Source: Bathymodiolus brooksi
Taxonomy: Eukaryota; Mollusca; Bivalvia; Mytilida; Modiolidae
DNA length: 64,000 nucleotides
Direction: 5' to 3'
Assembly (NCBI GenBank): GCA_963680875.1
Contig: OY804578.1
Coordinates: 682,001 to 746,000, forward strand
Shown here: positions 12,166 through 27,653 of the stretch, in pieces
Position numbering within the stretch: position 1 is the stretch's first letter
How the letters are laid out: each line of letters begins with the position of its first letter
Translations under genes and position numbers: made by a program
The notes under the pieces: model-generated
What the model was told of the DNA's origin: nothing
Database searches by the model: none
Seen by the model: the letters and a program-made list of their open reading frames with translations, nothing else

Positions 12166-14600
12166 GTCAGGACAAGTAAAATAAACCACTCAGTCCCACA
12201 TCTGACTCGACTGATTACTTGTTCACTAAACTACAGTACTACATAACAGACCAAGGTAAATAAACCACTCAGTCCCACATCTGACTCGGCTGACTCCATG
12301 CTCACTAAGCTACAGTATTACATGACAGGACAAGGTAAATAAACCACTCAGTCCCACATCTGACTCGGCTGATTACTTGTTCACTAAACTACAGTACTAC
12401 ATGTCAGGACAAGGTAAATAAACCACTCAGTCCCACATCTGACTCGACTGATTACTTGTTCACTAAATTACAGTACTACATGACAGAATAAAGGTAAATA
12501 AACCACTGAGTCCCACATCTAACTACGTTGATTACTTGTTCACTAAACTACAGTATTACATGACAGTACAAGGTAAATAAACCACTCAGTCCCACATCTG
12601 ACTCGGCTGACTCCATGTTCACTAAACTACAGTACTACATGTCAGGACAAGGTGAATAATCCACTCGGTCCCTCATCTGACTCGGCTGATTACTTGTTCA
12701 CTAAGCTACAGTACTACATATCAGGACAAGGTAAATTAACCAATCATTCCCTCATCAGACTCGGCTGATTACTTGTTCACTAAACTACAGTACTACATGT
12801 CAGGACAAGGTAAATTAACCAATCATTCCCACTTCTAACTCGACTGATTCCTTGTTCACAAAATTACAGTATTACATGACAGTACAAGGTAAATAATCCA
12901 CTCAGTCCCACATCTGACTCGGCTGACTCCATGTTCACTAAACTACAGTACTACATGTCAGGACAAGGTAAATTAACCAATCATTCCCACATCTGACTCG
13001 ACTGATTCCTTGTTCACTAAGCTACAGTACTACATGTCAGGACAAGGCAAATAAACCACTCGGTCCCACATCTGACTCGACTGATTCATTGTTCACAAAA
13101 CTACAGTATTACATGACAGGACAAGGTAAATAAACCACTCAATCCCATATCCGACTCGGCTGATTCCTTGTTCGCAAAACTACTGTATTACTTGACAGTA
13201 CAAAGTAAATAAACCACTCAATCACACATCTGACTCGACTGATTCTTTGTTCACTAAACTACAGTATTACATGACAGGACAAGGTAAATAAACCACTCAG
13301 TCCCACATCTGTCTCGGATGATTCCTTGTTCACTAAAATACAGTACTACATAACAGTACAAGGTAAATAAACCATTCAGTCCCACATCTGACTCGGCTGA
13401 TTCCATGTTCACTAAATTACAGTACTACATGTCAGGACAAGGTAAATAAACCACTCAGTCCCACATTTGACTCGGATGATTCCTTGTTCACTAAAATACA
13501 TTACTACATAACAGGACAAGGTAAATAAACCACTCAGTCCCATATCTGACTCGGCTGATTACTTGTTCACTAAACTACAGTATTACATGACAGTACAAGG
13601 TAAATAAACCACTCAGTTCCACATCTGACTCGGCTGATTACTTGTTTACTAAAATACAGTACTACATAACAGGACAAGGTAAATAAATTACTCAGTCCCA
13701 TATCTGACTTCGCTGATTACTTGTTCACTAAATTACAGTATTACATGACAGTAGAAGGTAAATAAACCAATCAGTTCCACATCTGACTCGGTTGATTACT
13801 TGTTCACTAACCTACAGTATTACATGACAGGACAAGGTAAATAAACCACTCGGTCCCACATCTGACTCGGCTGATTACTTGTTCACTAAGCTACAGTACT
13901 ACATGTCAGGACAAGGTAAATAAGCCACTCAATCCCACATTTGACTCGGATGATTCCTTGTTCACTAAAATACAGTACTACATAACAGGACAAGGTAAAT
14001 AAACCACTCAGTCCCATATCTGACTCGACTGATTACTTGTTCACTAAACTACAGTACTACAAGTCAGGACAAGGTAAATAAACCTCTCAGTCCCACATCT
14101 GACTCGGCTGATTACTTGTTCACTAAACTACAGTACTACATGACAGTACAAGGTGAATAAACCACTCGGTTCCACATCTGACTCGGCTGATTCCTTGTTC
14201 ACTAAACTACAGTACTACATGTCAGGACAAGTTAAATAAACCACTCGGTCCCACATCTGACTCGACTGATTACTTGTTCACTAAACTACAGTACTACATA
14301 ACAGAACAAGGTAAATAAACCACTCAGTCCCATATCTGACTCGGCTGACTCCATGTTCACTAAGCTACAGTACTACATGACAGGACAAGGGAAATAAACC
14401 ACTCAGTCCCACATCTGACTCGACTGATTACTTGTTCACTAAACTACAGTACTACATGTCAGGACAAGGTAAATAAACCACTCAGTCCCACATCTGAGTC
14501 GACTGATTACTTGTTCACTAAATTACAGTACTACATGACAGAATAAAGGTAAATAAACCACTGAGTCCCACATCTGACTCCGTTGATTACTTGTTCACTA
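12166..14600 (+). repeat. Irregular domain I satellite, 12.2-14.6 kb
   Basis: Only 79-bp monomers are present. The block carries the same subtypes as 8.3-11.3 kb, including GACTTCGCTG near 13707 and the CCATATCCGACTCGG / TTCGCAAAAC pair at 13144. It also contains the left part of the 35-monomer-offset copy described at 10791-12165. No gene or foreign insertion is visible. Confidence 0.8.
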
Positions 14601-16260
14601 AACTACAGTATTACATGACAGTACAAGGTAAATATACCACTCAGTCCCACATCTGACTCGTTGATTACTTGTTCACTAATCTACAGTATTACATGACAGG
14701 ACAATGTAAATAAACCACCGAGACTCACATCTGAATCGGCTGATTTCTTGTTCACTAAGCTACAGTATTACAGTACAGGACAAGGTAAATAAAACACTCA
14801 GTCCCACATCTGACTCGACTGATTACTTGTTCACTAAACTACAGTACTACATGTCAGGACAAGTTAAATAAACCACTCAGTCCCACATCTGACTCGACTG
14901 ATTACTTGTTCACTAAACTACAGTACTACATAACAGACCAAGGTAAATAAACCACTCAGTCCCACATCTGACTCGGCTGATTACTTGTTCACTAAACTAC
15001 AGTACTACATGTCAGGACAAGGTAAATAAACCACTCAGTCCCACATCTGACTCGACTGATTACTTGTTCACTAAATTACAGTACTACATGACAGAATAAA
15101 GGTAAATAAACCACAGAGTCCCACATCTGACTCGTTGATTACTTGTTCACTAATCTACAGTATTACATGACAGGACAATGCAAATAAACCACTGAGACTC
15201 ACATCTGACTCGGCTGATTTCTTGTTCACTAAGCTACAGTATTACATGACAGGACAAGGTAAATAAACCACTCGGTCCCACATCTGACTCGGCTGATTAC
15301 TTGTTGACAAAGCTACAGTATTACATGACAGGACAAGATAAATAAACCACTCGGTCCCACGTCTAACTCGGCTGATTACTTGTTCACTAAACTACAGTAT
15401 TACATGACAGTACAAGGTAAATAAACCACTCAGTTCCACATCTGACTCGGCTGATTACTTGTTCACTAAAATACAGTACTACATAACAGGACAAGTTAAA
15501 TAAATCACTCAGTCCCATATCTGACTCGGCTGATTACTTGTTCACTAAATTACAGTATTACATGACAGTAGAAGGTAAATAAACCAATCAGTTCCACATC
15601 TGACTCGGTTGATTACTTGTTCACTAACCTACAGTATTACATGACAGGACAAGGTAAATAAACCACTCGGTCCCACATCTGACTCGGCTGATTACTTGTT
15701 CACTAAGCTACAGTACTACATGTCAGGACAAGGTAAATAAACCACTCAATCCCACATTTGACTCGGATGATTCCTTGTTCACTAAAATACAGTACTACAT
15801 AACAGGACAAGGTAAATAAACCACTCAGTCCCACATCTGACTCGACTGATTACTTGTTCACTAAACTACAGTACTACATGTCAGGACAAGGTAAATAAAC
15901 CACTCAGTCCCACATCTGACTCGGCTGATTACTTGTTCACTAAACTACAGTACTACATGACAGTACAAGGTGAATAAACCACTCGGTTCCACATCTGACT
16001 CGGCTGATTCCTTGTTCACTAAACTACAGTACTACATGTCAGGACAAGTTAAATAAACCACTCAGTCCCACATCTGACTCGACTGATTACTTGTTCACTA
16101 AACTACAGTACTACATAACAGAACAAGGTAAATAAACCACTCAGTCCCACATCTGACTCGGCTGACTCCATCTTCACTAAGCTACAGTACTACATGACAG
16201 GAAAAGATAAATAAACCACTCAGTCCCACATCTGACTCGACTGATTACTTGTTCACTAAA
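14600..16260 (+). repeat. Diverged outlying copy of the 23-monomer HOR
   Basis: Landmarks from the HOR at 17,335-22,810 appear here first. CCACAGAGTCCC is at 15111 (partner 17796) and CACGTCTAACTCGG at about 15359 (partner 18044), a constant offset of 2,685 bp, or 34 monomers less 1 bp. Relative to the HOR this copy lacks the CCATGCTCACT monomer after ACAGACCAAGG (near 14,940-14,990). It diverges after about 16,260. Between this copy and the HOR lies about 1.1 kb resembling 13.6-14.7 kb, including another GACTTCGCTG monomer near 16393. Confidence 0.75.
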
Positions 16261-17334
16261 CTACAGTATTACATGACAGTACAAGGTAAATAAACCACTC
16301 AGTTCCACATCTGACTCGGCTGATTACTTGTTCACTAAAATACAGTACTACATAACAGGACAAGGTAAATAAATCACTCAGTCCCATATCTGACTTCGCT
16401 GATTACTTGTTCACTAAATTACAGTATTACATGACAGTAGAAGGTAAATAAACCAATCAGTTCCACATCTGACTCGGTTGATTACTTGTTCACTAACCTA
16501 CAGTATTACATGACAGGACAAGGTAAATAAACCACTCGGTCCCACATCTGACTCGGCTGATTACTTGTTCACTAAGCTACAGTACTACATGTCAGGACAA
16601 GGTAAATAAGCCACTCAATCCCACATTTGACTCGGATGATTCCTTGTTCACTAAAATACAGTACTACATAACAGGACAAGGTAAATAAACCACTCAGTCC
16701 CACATCTGACTCGACTGATTACTTGTTCACTAAACTACAGTACTACATGTCAGGACAAGGTAAATAAACCTCTCAGTCCCACATCTGACTCGGCTGATTA
16801 CTTGTTCACTAAACTACAGTACTACATGACAGTACAAGGTGAATAAACCACTCGGTTCCACATCTGACTCGGCTGATTCCTTGTTCACTAAACTACAGTA
16901 CTACATGTCAGGACAAGTTAAATAAACCACTCAGTCCCACATCTGACTCGACTGATTACTTGTTCACTAAACTACAGTATTACATAACAGAACAAGGTAA
17001 ATAAACCACTCAGTCCCACATCTGACTCGGCTGACTCCATGTTCACTAAGCTACAGTACTACATGACAGGACAAGGGAAATAAACCACTCAGTCCCACAT
17101 CTGACTCGACTGATTACTTGTTCACTAAACTACAGTACTACATGTCAGGACAAGGTAAATAAACCACTCAGTCCCACATCTGAGTCGACTGATTACTTGT
17201 TCACTAAACTACAGTACTACATGACAGAATAAAGGTAAATAAACCACTCAGTCCCACATCTGACTCGTTGATTACTTGTTCACTAATCTACAGTATTACA
17301 TGACAGGACAATGTAAATAAACCACCGAGACTCA

Positions 17335-20300
17335 CATCTGACTCGGCTGATTACTTGTTGACAAAGCTACAGTATTACATGACAGGACAAGATAAATAAA
17401 CCACTCGTTCCACATCTGACTCGGCTGATTCCTTGTTCACTAAACTACAGTACTACATGTCAGGACAAGTTAAATAAACCACTCAGTCCCACATCTGACT
17501 CGACTGATTACTTGTTCACTAAACTACAGTACTACATAACAGACCAAGGTAAATAAACCACTCAGTCCCACATCTGACTCGGCTGACTCCATGCTCACTA
17601 AGCTACAGTATTACATGACAGGACAAGGTAAATAAACGACTCAGTCCCACATCTGACTCGGCTGATTACTTGTTCACTAAACTACAGTACTACATGTCAG
17701 GACAAGGTAAATAAACCACTCAGTCCCACATCTGACTCGACTGATTACTTGTTCACTAAATTACAGTACTACATGACAGAATAAAGGTAAATAAACCACA
17801 GAGTCCCACATCTGACTCGTTGATTACTTGTTCACTAATCTACAGTATTACATGACAGGACAATGCAAATAAACCACTGAGACTCACATCTGACTCGGCT
17901 GATTTCTTGTTCACTAAGCTACAGTATTACATGACAGGACAAGGTAAATAAACCACTCGGTCCCACATCTGACTCGGCTGATTACTTGTTGACAAAGCTA
18001 CAGTATTACATGACAGGACAAGATAAATAAACCACTCGGTCCCACGTCTAACTCGGCTGATTACTTGTTCACTAAGCTACAGTATTACATGACAGTACAA
18101 GGTAAATAAACCACTCAGTTCCACATCTGACTCGGCTGATTACTTGTTCACTAAAATACAGTACTACATAACAGGACAAGTTAAATAAATCACTCAGTCC
18201 CATATCTGACTCGGCTGATTACTTGTTCACTAAATTACAGTATTACATGACAGTAGAAGGTAAATAAACCAATCAGTTCCACATCTGACTCGGTTGATTA
18301 CTTGTTCACTAACCTACAGTATTACATGACAGGACAAGGTAAATAAACCACTCGGTCCCACATCTGACTCGGCTGATTACTTGTTCACTAAGCTACAGTA
18401 CTACATGTCAGGACAAGGTAAATAAACCACTCAATCCCACATTTGACTCGGATGATTCCTTGTTCACTAAAATACAGTACTACATAACAGGACAAGGTAA
18501 ATAAACCACTCAGTCCCACATCTGACTCGACTGATTACTTGTTCACTAAACTACAGTACTACATGTCAGGACAAGGTAAATAAACCACTCAGTCCCACAT
18601 CTGACTCGGCTGATTACTTGTTCACTAAACTACAGTACTACATGACAGTACAAGGTGAATAAACCACTCGGTTCCACATCTGACTCGGCTGATTCCTTGT
18701 TCACTAAACTACAGTACTACATGTCAGGACAAGTTAAATAAACCACTCAGTCCCACATCTGACTCGACTGATAACTTGTTCACTAAACTACAGTACTAAA
18801 TAACAGAACAAGGTAAATAAACCACTCATTCCCACATCTGACTCGGCTGACTCCATGTTCACTAAGCTACAGTACTACATGACAGGAAAAGGTAAATAAA
18901 CCACTCAGTCCCACATCTGACTCGACTGATTACTTGTTCACTAAATTACAGTACTACATGACAGAATAAAGGTAAATAAACCACTGAGTCCCACATCTAA
19001 CTCCGTTGATTACTTGTTCACTAAACTACAGTATTACATGACAGTACAAGGTAAATAAACCACTCAGTGCCACATCTGACTCGGCTGACTCCATGTTCAC
19101 TAAACTACAGTACTACATGTCAGGACAAGGTGAATAATCCACTCGGTCCCTCATCTGACTCGGCTGATTACTTGTTGACAAAGCTACAGTATTACATGAC
19201 AGGACAAGATAAATAAACCACTCGTTCCACATCTGACTCGGCTGATTCCTTGTTCACTAAGCTACAGTACTACATGTCAGGACAAGTTAAATAAACCACT
19301 CAGTCCCACATCTGACTCGACTGATTACTTGTTCACTAAACTACAGTACTACATAACAGACCAAGGTAAATAAACCACTCAGTCCCACATCTGACTCGGC
19401 TGACTCCATGCTCACTAAGCTACAGTATTACATGACAGGACAAGGTAAATAAACCACTCAGTCCCACATCTGACTCGGCTGATTACTTGTTCACTAAACT
19501 ACAGTACTACATGTCAGGACAAGGTAAATAAACCACTCAGTCCCACATCTGACTCGACTGATTACTTGTTCACTAAATTACAGTACTACATGACAGAATA
19601 AAGGTAAATAAACCACAGAGTCCCACATCTGACTCGTTGATTACTTGTTCACTAATCTACAGTATTACATGACAGGACAATGCAAATAAACCACTGAGAC
19701 TCACATCTGACTCGGCTGATTTCTTGTTCACTAAGCTACAGTATTACATGACAGGACAAGGTAAATAAACCACTCGGTCCCACATCTGACTCGGCTGATT
19801 ACTTGTTGACAAAGCTACAGTATTACATGACAGGACAAGATAAATAAACCACTCGGTCCCACGTCTAACTCGGCTGATTACTTGTTCACTAAACTACAGT
19901 ATTACATGACAGTACAAGGTAAATAAACCACTCAGTTCCACATCTGACTCGGCTGATTACTTGTTCACTAAAATACAGTACTACATAACAGGACAAGTTA
20001 AATAAATCACTCAGTCCCATATCTGACTCGGCTGATTACTTGTTCACTAAATTACAGTATTACATGACAGTAGAAGGTAAATAAACCAATCAGTTCCACA
20101 TCTGACTCGGTTGATTACTTGTTCACTAACCTACAGTATTACATGACAGGACAAGGTAAATAAACCACTCGGTCCCACATCTGACTCGGCTGATTACTTG
20201 TTCACTAAGCTACAGTACTACATGTCAGGACAAGGTAAATAAACCACTCAATCCCACATTTGACTCGGATGATTCCTTGTTCACTAAAATACAGTACTAC

Positions 20301-22810
20301 ATAACAGGACAAGGTAAATAAACCACTCAGTCCCACATCTGACTCGACTGATTACTTGTTCACTAAACTACAGTACTACATGTCAGGACAAGGTAAATAA
20401 ACCACTCAGTCCCACATCTGACTCGGCTGATTACTTGTTCACTAAACTACAGTACTACATGACAGTACAAGGTGAATAAACCACTCGGTTCCACATCTGA
20501 CTCGGCTGATTCCTTGTTCACTAAACTACAGTACTACATGTCAGGACAAGTTAAATAAACCACTCAGTCCCACATCTGACTCGACTGATAACTTGTTCAC
20601 TAAACTACAGTACTAAATAACAGAACAAGGTAAATAAACCACTCATTCCCACATCTGACTCGGCTGACTCCATGTTCACTAAGCTACAGTACTACATGAC
20701 AGGAAAAGGTAAATAAACCACTCAGTCCCACATCTGACTCGACTGATTACTTGTTCACTAAATTACAGTACTACATGACAGAATAAAGGTAAATAAACCA
20801 CTGAGTCCCACATCTAACTCCGTTGATTACTTGTTCACTAAACTACAGTATTACATGACAGTACAAGGTAAATAAACCACTCAGTGCCACATCTGACTCG
20901 GCTGACTCCATGTTCACTAAACTACAGTACTACATGTCAGGACAAGGTGAATAATCCACTCGGTCCCTCATCTGACTCGGCTGATTACTTGTTGACAAAG
21001 CTACAGTATTACATGACAGGACAAGATAAATAAACCACTCGTTCCACATCTGACTCGGCTGATTCCTTGTTCACTAAGCTACAGTACTACATGTCAGGAC
21101 AAGTTAAATAAACCACTCAGTCCCACATCTGACTCGACTGATTACTTGTTCACTAAACTACAGTACTACATAACAGACCAAGGTAAATAAACCACTCAGT
21201 CCCACATCTGACTCGGCTGACTCCATGCTCACTAAGCTACAGTATTACATGACAGGACAAGGTAAATAAACCACTCAGTCCCACATCTGACTCGGCTGAT
21301 TACTTGTTCACTAAACTACAGTACTACATGTCAGGACAAGGTAAATAAACCACTCAGTCCCACATCTGACTCGACTGATTACTTGTTCACTAAATTACAG
21401 TACTACATGACAGAATAAAGGTAAATAAACCACAGAGTCCCACATCTGACTCGTTGATTACTTGTTCACTAATCTACAGTATTACATGACAGGACAATGC
21501 AAATAAACCACTGAGACTCACATCTGACTCGGCTGATTTCTTGTTCACTAAGCTACAGTATTACATGACAGGACAAGGTAAATAAACCACTCGGTCCCAC
21601 ATCTGACTCGGCTGATTACTTGTTGACAAAGCTACAGTATTACATGACAGGACAAGATAAATAAACCACTCGGTCCCACGTCTAACTCGGCTGATTACTT
21701 GTTCACTAAACTACAGTATTACATGACAGTACAAGGTAAATAAACCACTCAGTTCCACATCTGACTCGGCTGATTACTTGTTCACTAAAATACAGTACTA
21801 CATAACAGGACAAGTTAAATAAATCACTCAGTCCCATATCTGACTCGGCTGATTACTTGTTCACTAAATTACAGTATTACATGACAGTAGAAGGTAAATA
21901 AACCAATCAGTTCCACATCTGACTCGGTTGATTACTTGTTCACTAACCTACAGTATTACATGACAGGACAAGGTAAATAAACCACTCGGTCCCACATCTG
22001 ACTCGGCTGATTACTTGTTCACTAAGCTACAGTACTACATGTCAGGACAAGGTAAATAAACCACTCAATCCCACATTTGTCTCGGATGATTCCTTGTTCA
22101 CTAAAATACAGTACTACATAACAGGACAAGGTAAATAAACCACTCAGTCCCACATCTGACTCGACTGATTACTTGTTCACTAAACTACAGTACTACATGT
22201 CAGGACAAGGTAAATAAACCACTCAGTCCCACATCTGACTCGGCTGATTACTTGTTCACTAAACTACAGTACTACATGACAGTACAAGGTGAATAAACCA
22301 CTCGGTTCCACATCTGACTCGGCTGATTCCTTGTTCACTAAACTACAGTACTACATGTCAGGACAAGTTAAATAAACCACTCAGTCCCACATCTGACTCG
22401 ACTGATAACTTGTTCACTAAACTACAGTACTACATAACAGAACAAGGTAAATAAACCACTCATTCCCACATCTGACTCGGCTGACTCCATGTTCACTAAG
22501 CTACAGTACTACATGACAGGAAAAGGTAAATAAACCACTCAGTCCCACATCTGACTCGACTGATTACTTGTTCACTAAATTACAGTACTACATGACAGAA
22601 TAAAGGTAAATAAACCACTGAGTCCCACATCTAACTCCGTTGATTACTTGTTCACTAAACTACAGTATTACATGACAGTACAAGGTAAATAAACCACTCA
22701 GTCCCACATCTGACTCGGCTGACTCCATGTTCACTAAACTACAGTACTACATGTCAGGACAAGGTGAATAATCCACTCGGTCCCTCATCTGACTCGGCTG
22801 ATTACTTGTT
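17335..22810 (+). repeat. 23-monomer HOR, three tandem copies of 1,817 bp
   Basis: The CACGTCTAACTCGG mark sits at 18044, 19861 and 21678, exactly 1,817 bp (23 x 79) apart. The TTGTTGACAAAGC monomer that opens each unit repeats near 17360, 19177 and 20994. The run begins at 17335 and ends at 22811, where TTGTTCAC replaces the expected TTGTTGAC, giving 5,476 bp or almost exactly three units. Every unit contains one +1 GAATAAAGG / CACAGAG monomer, another +1 GAATAAAGG / CTAACTCCG monomer, and 1-bp-short monomers (CTCGTTCC, CTCGTTGATT) that keep the total at 23 x 79. Units 1 and 2 share TACTAAATAAC (near 18797, 20614) and CAGTGCC (near 19066, 20883), which unit 3 lacks. Units 2 and 3 share AAGCTACAG near 19259 and 21076 where unit 1 has AAACTACAG. 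This is the most regular HOR in domain I. Confidence 0.93.
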
Positions 22811-24650
22811 CACTAAACTACAGTACTACATGTCAGGACAAGGTAAATTAACCAATCATTCCCACTTCTAAATGGACTGATTCCTTGTTCACAAAATTAC
22901 AGTATTACATGACAGTACAAGGTAAATAAACCACGCAGTCCCACATCTGACTCGGCTGACTCCATGTTCACTAAACTACAGTACTACATGTCAGGACAAG
23001 GTGAATAATCCACACGGTCCCTCATCTGACTCGGCTGATTACTTGTTCACTAAACTACAGTACTACATGTCAGGACAAGGTAGATTAACCAATCATTCCC
23101 TCATCTGACTCGGCTGATTACTTGTTCACTAAACTACAGTACTACATGTCAGGACAAGGTAAATTAACCAATCATTCCCACTTCTAACTCGACTGATTCC
23201 TTGTTCACAAAATTACAGTATTACATGACAGTACAAGGTAAATAAACCACTCAGTCCCACATCTGACTCGGCTGACTCCATGTTCACTAAACTACAGTAC
23301 TACATGTCAGGACAAGGTGAATAAACCACTCAGTCCCACATCTGACTCGACTGATTACTTGTTCACTAAATTACAGTACTACATGACAGAATAAAGGTGA
23401 ATAAACCACTCAGTCCCACATCTGACTCGGCTGATTACTTGTTCACAAAACTACAGTATTACATGACAGGACAAGGTAAATAAACCACTCAATCCCATAT
23501 CCGACTCGGCTGATTCCTTGTTCGCAAAACTACTGTATTACTTGACAGTACAAAGTAAATAAACCACTCAATCACACATCTGACTCGACTGATTCTTTGT
23601 TCACTAAACTACAGTATTACATGACAGGACAAGGTAAATAAACCACTCAGTCCCACATCTGTCTCGGATGATTCCTTGTTCACTAAAATACAGTACTACA
23701 TAACAGTACAAGGTAAATAAACCATTCAGTCCCACATCTGACTCGGCTGATTCCATGTTCACTAAATTACAGTACTACATGTCAGGACAAGGTAAATAAA
23801 CCACTCAGTCCCACATTTGACTCGGATGATTCCTTGTTCACTAAAATACATTACTACATAACAGGACAAGGTAAATAAACCACTCAGTCCCATATCTGAT
23901 TCGGCTGATTACTTGTTCACTAAACTACAGTATTACATGACAGTACAAGGTAAATAAACCACTCAGTTCCACATCTGACTCGGCTGATTACTTGTTCACT
24001 AAAATACAGTACTACATAACAGGACAAGGTAAATAAATCACTCAGTCCCATATCTGACTCCGCTGATTACTTGTTCACTAAATTACAGTATTACATGACA
24101 GTAGAAGGTAAATAAACCAATCAGTTCCACATCTGACTCGGTCGATTACTTGTTCACTAACCTACAGTATTACATGACAGGACAAGGTAAATAAACCACT
24201 CGGTCCCACATCTGACTCGGCTGATTACTTGTTCACTAAGCTACAGTACTACATGTCAGGACAAGGTAAATAAGCCACTCAATCCCACATTTGACTCGGA
24301 TGATTCCTTGTTCACTAAAATACAGTACTACATAACAGGACAAGGTAAATAAACCTCTCAGTCCCACATCTGACTCGGCTGATTACTTGTTCACTAAACT
24401 ACAGTACTACATGACAGTACAAGGTGAATAAACCACTCGGTTCCACATCTGACTCGGCTGATTCCTTGTTCACTAAACTACAGTACTACATGTCAGGACA
24501 AGTTAAATAAACCACTCAGTCCCACATCTGACTCGACTGATTACTTGTTCACTAAACTACAGTACTACATATCAGGACAAGGTAAATAAACCACTCAGTC
24601 CCACATCTGAGTCGACTGATTACTTGTTCACTAAACTACAGTACTACATA
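22811..24650 (+). repeat. Domain I satellite right of the 23-monomer HOR
   Basis: Only 79-bp monomers are present. Unusual marks are CTTCTAAATGGACTG (near 22867, again near 29507), CACACGGTCCC (near 23011) and AGGTAGATTAACC (near 23080). About 730 bp at 23,440-24,170 match 26,918-27,650 at an offset of 3,478 bp (44 monomers plus 2 bp). The match ends where the right copy switches to ACAGACCAAGG. Confidence 0.8.
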
Positions 24651-27600
24651 ACAGACCAAGGTAAATAAACCACTCAGTCCCACATCTGACTCGGCTGACT
24701 CCATGCTCACTAAACTACAGTACTACATGTCAGGACAAGGTAAATAAACCACTCAGTCCCACATCTGACTCGACTGATTACTTGTTCACTAAATTACAGT
24801 ACTACATGACAGAATAAAGGTAAATAAACCACAGAGTCCCACATCTGACTCCGTTGATTACTTGTTCACTAAACTACAGTATTACATGACAGTACAAGGT
24901 AAATAAACCACTCAGTCCCACATCTGACTCGTTGATTACTTGTTCACTAATCTACAGTATTACATGACAGGACAATGCAAATAAACCACTGAGACTCACA
25001 TCTGACTCGGCTGATTTCTTGTTCACTAAGCTACAGTATTACATGACAGGACAAGGTAAATAAACCACTCGGTCCCACATCTGACTCGGCTGATTACTTG
25101 TTGACAAAGCTACAGTATTACATGACAGGACAAGGTAAATAAACCACTCGGTCCCACGTCTAACTCGGCTGATTACTTGTTCACTAAACTACAGTATTAC
25201 ATGACAGTACAAGGTAAATAAACCACTCAGTTCCACATCTGACTCGGCTGATTACTTGTTCACTAAAATACAGTACTACATAACAGGACAAGTTAAATAA
25301 ATCACTCAGTCCAATATCTGACTCCGCTGATTACTTGTTCACTAAATTACAGTATTACATGACAGTAGAAGGTAAATAAACCAATCAGTTCCACATCTGA
25401 CTCGGTTGATTACTTGTTCACTAACCTACAGTATTACATGACAGGACAAGGTAAATAAACCACTCGGTCCCACATCTGACTCGGCTGATTACTTGTTCAC
25501 TAAGCTACAGTACTACATGTCAGGACAAGGTAAATAAACCACTCAATCCCACATTTGACTCGGATGATTCCTTGTTCACTAAAATAGAGTACTACATAAC
25601 AGGACAAGGTAAATAAACCACTCAGTCCCACATCTGACTCGACTGATTACTTGTTCACTAAACTACAGTACTACATGTCAGGACAAGGTAAATAAACCTC
25701 TCAGTCCCACATCTGCCTCGGCTGATTACTTGTTCACTAAACTACAGTACTACATGACAGTACAAGGTGAATAAACCACTCGGTTCCACATCTGACTCGG
25801 CTGATTCCTTGTTCACTAAACTGCAGTACTACATGTCAGGACAAGTTAAATAAACCACTCAGTCCCACATCTGACTCGGCTGACTCCATGTTCACTAAGC
25901 TACAGTACTACATGACAGGACAAGGTAAATAAACCACTCAGTCCCACATCTGACTCGACTGATTACTTGTTCACTAAACTACAGTACTACATGTCAGGAC
26001 AAGGTAAATAAACCACTCAGTCCCACATCTGAGTCGACTGATTACTTGTTCACTAAACTACAGTACTACATAACAGAACAAGGTAAATAAACCACTCAGT
26101 CCCACATCTGACTCGGCTGACTCCATGTTCACTAAGCTACAGTACTACATGACAGGAAAAGGTAAATAAACCACTCAGTCCCACATCTGACTCGACTGAT
26201 TACTTGTTCACTAAATTACAGTACTACATGACAGAATAAAGGTAAATAAACCACTGAGTCCCACATCTAACTCCGTTGATTACTTGTTCACTAAACTACA
26301 GTATTACATGACAGTACAAGGTAAATAAACCACTCAGTCCCACATCTGACTCGGCTGACTCCATGTTTACTACACTACAGTACTACATGTCAGGACAAGG
26401 TGAATAATCCACTCGGTCCCTCATCTGACTCGGCTGATTACTTGTTCACTAAACTACAGTACTACATGTCAGGACAAGGTAAATTAACCAATCATTCCCT
26501 CATCTGATTCGGCTGATTACTTGTTCACTAAACTACAGTACTACATGTCAGGACAAGGTAAATTAACCAATCATTCCCACTTCTAACTCGACTGATTCCT
26601 TGTTCACAAAATTACAGTATTACATGACAGTACAAGGTAAATAAACCACTCAGTCCCAACATCTGACTCGGCTGACTCCATGTTCACTAAACTACAGTAC
26701 TACATGTCAGGACAAGGTGAATAATCCACTCGGTCCCTCATCTGACTCGGCTGATTACTTGTTCACTAAACTCAAGTACTACATGTCAGGACAAGGTAAA
26801 TTAACCAATCATTCCCACATCTGACTCGACTGATTCCTTGTTCACTAAGCTATAGTACTACATGTCAGGACAAGGCAAATAAACCACTCGGTCCCACATC
26901 TGACTCGACTGATTCATTGTTCACAAAACTACAGTATTACATGACAGGACAAGGTAAATAAACCATTCAATCCCATATCCGACTCGGCTGATTCCTTGTT
27001 CGCAAAACTACTGTATTACATGACAGTACAAAGTAAATAAACCACTCAATCACACATCTGACTCGACTGATTCTTTGTTCACTAAACTACAGTATTACAT
27101 GACAGGACAAGGTAAATAAACCACTCAGTCCCACATCTGTCTCGGATGATTCCTTGTTCACTAAAATACAGTACTACATAACAGTACAAGGTAAATAAAC
27201 CATTCAGTCCCACATCTGACTCGGCTGAATCCATGTTCACCAAATTACAGTACTACATGTCAGGCAAGGTAAATAAACCACTCAGTCCCACATTTGACTC
27301 GGATGATTCCTTGTTCACTAAAATACATTACTACATAACAGGACAAGGTAAATAAACCACTCAGTCCCATATCTGACTCGGCTGATTACTTGTTCACTAA
27401 ACTACAGTATTACATGACAGTACAAGGTAAATAAACCACTCAGTTCCACATCTGACTCGGCTGATTACTTGTTCACTAAAATACAGTACTACATAACAGG
27501 ACAATGTAAATAAATCACTCAGTCCCATATCTGACTCCGCTGATTACTTGTTCACTAAATTACAGTATTACATGACAGTAGAAGGTAAATAAACCAATCA

Positions 27601-27653
27601 GTTCCACATCTGACTCGGTTGATTACTTGTTCACTAACCTACAGTATTACATG
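24651..27653 (+). repeat. 38-monomer duplication, left copy (3,003 bp)
   Basis: ACAGACCAAGG at 24651 recurs at 27654, and CACGTCTAACTCGG at 25156 recurs at 28159. Both offsets are 3,003 bp (38 monomers plus 1 bp). The right copy lacks one monomer near 28,230-28,250, so the offset falls to 2,924 bp (CCTCTCAG at 25697 and 28621). It regains one unit near 28,790 and the offset returns to 3,003 bp. Within this copy are an extra A in CAGTCCCAACATC (26,651-26,663) and a missing base in CAGGCAAGG (27261-27269), the latter also present in full length (CAGGGCAAGG) near 30500. Confidence 0.85.
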
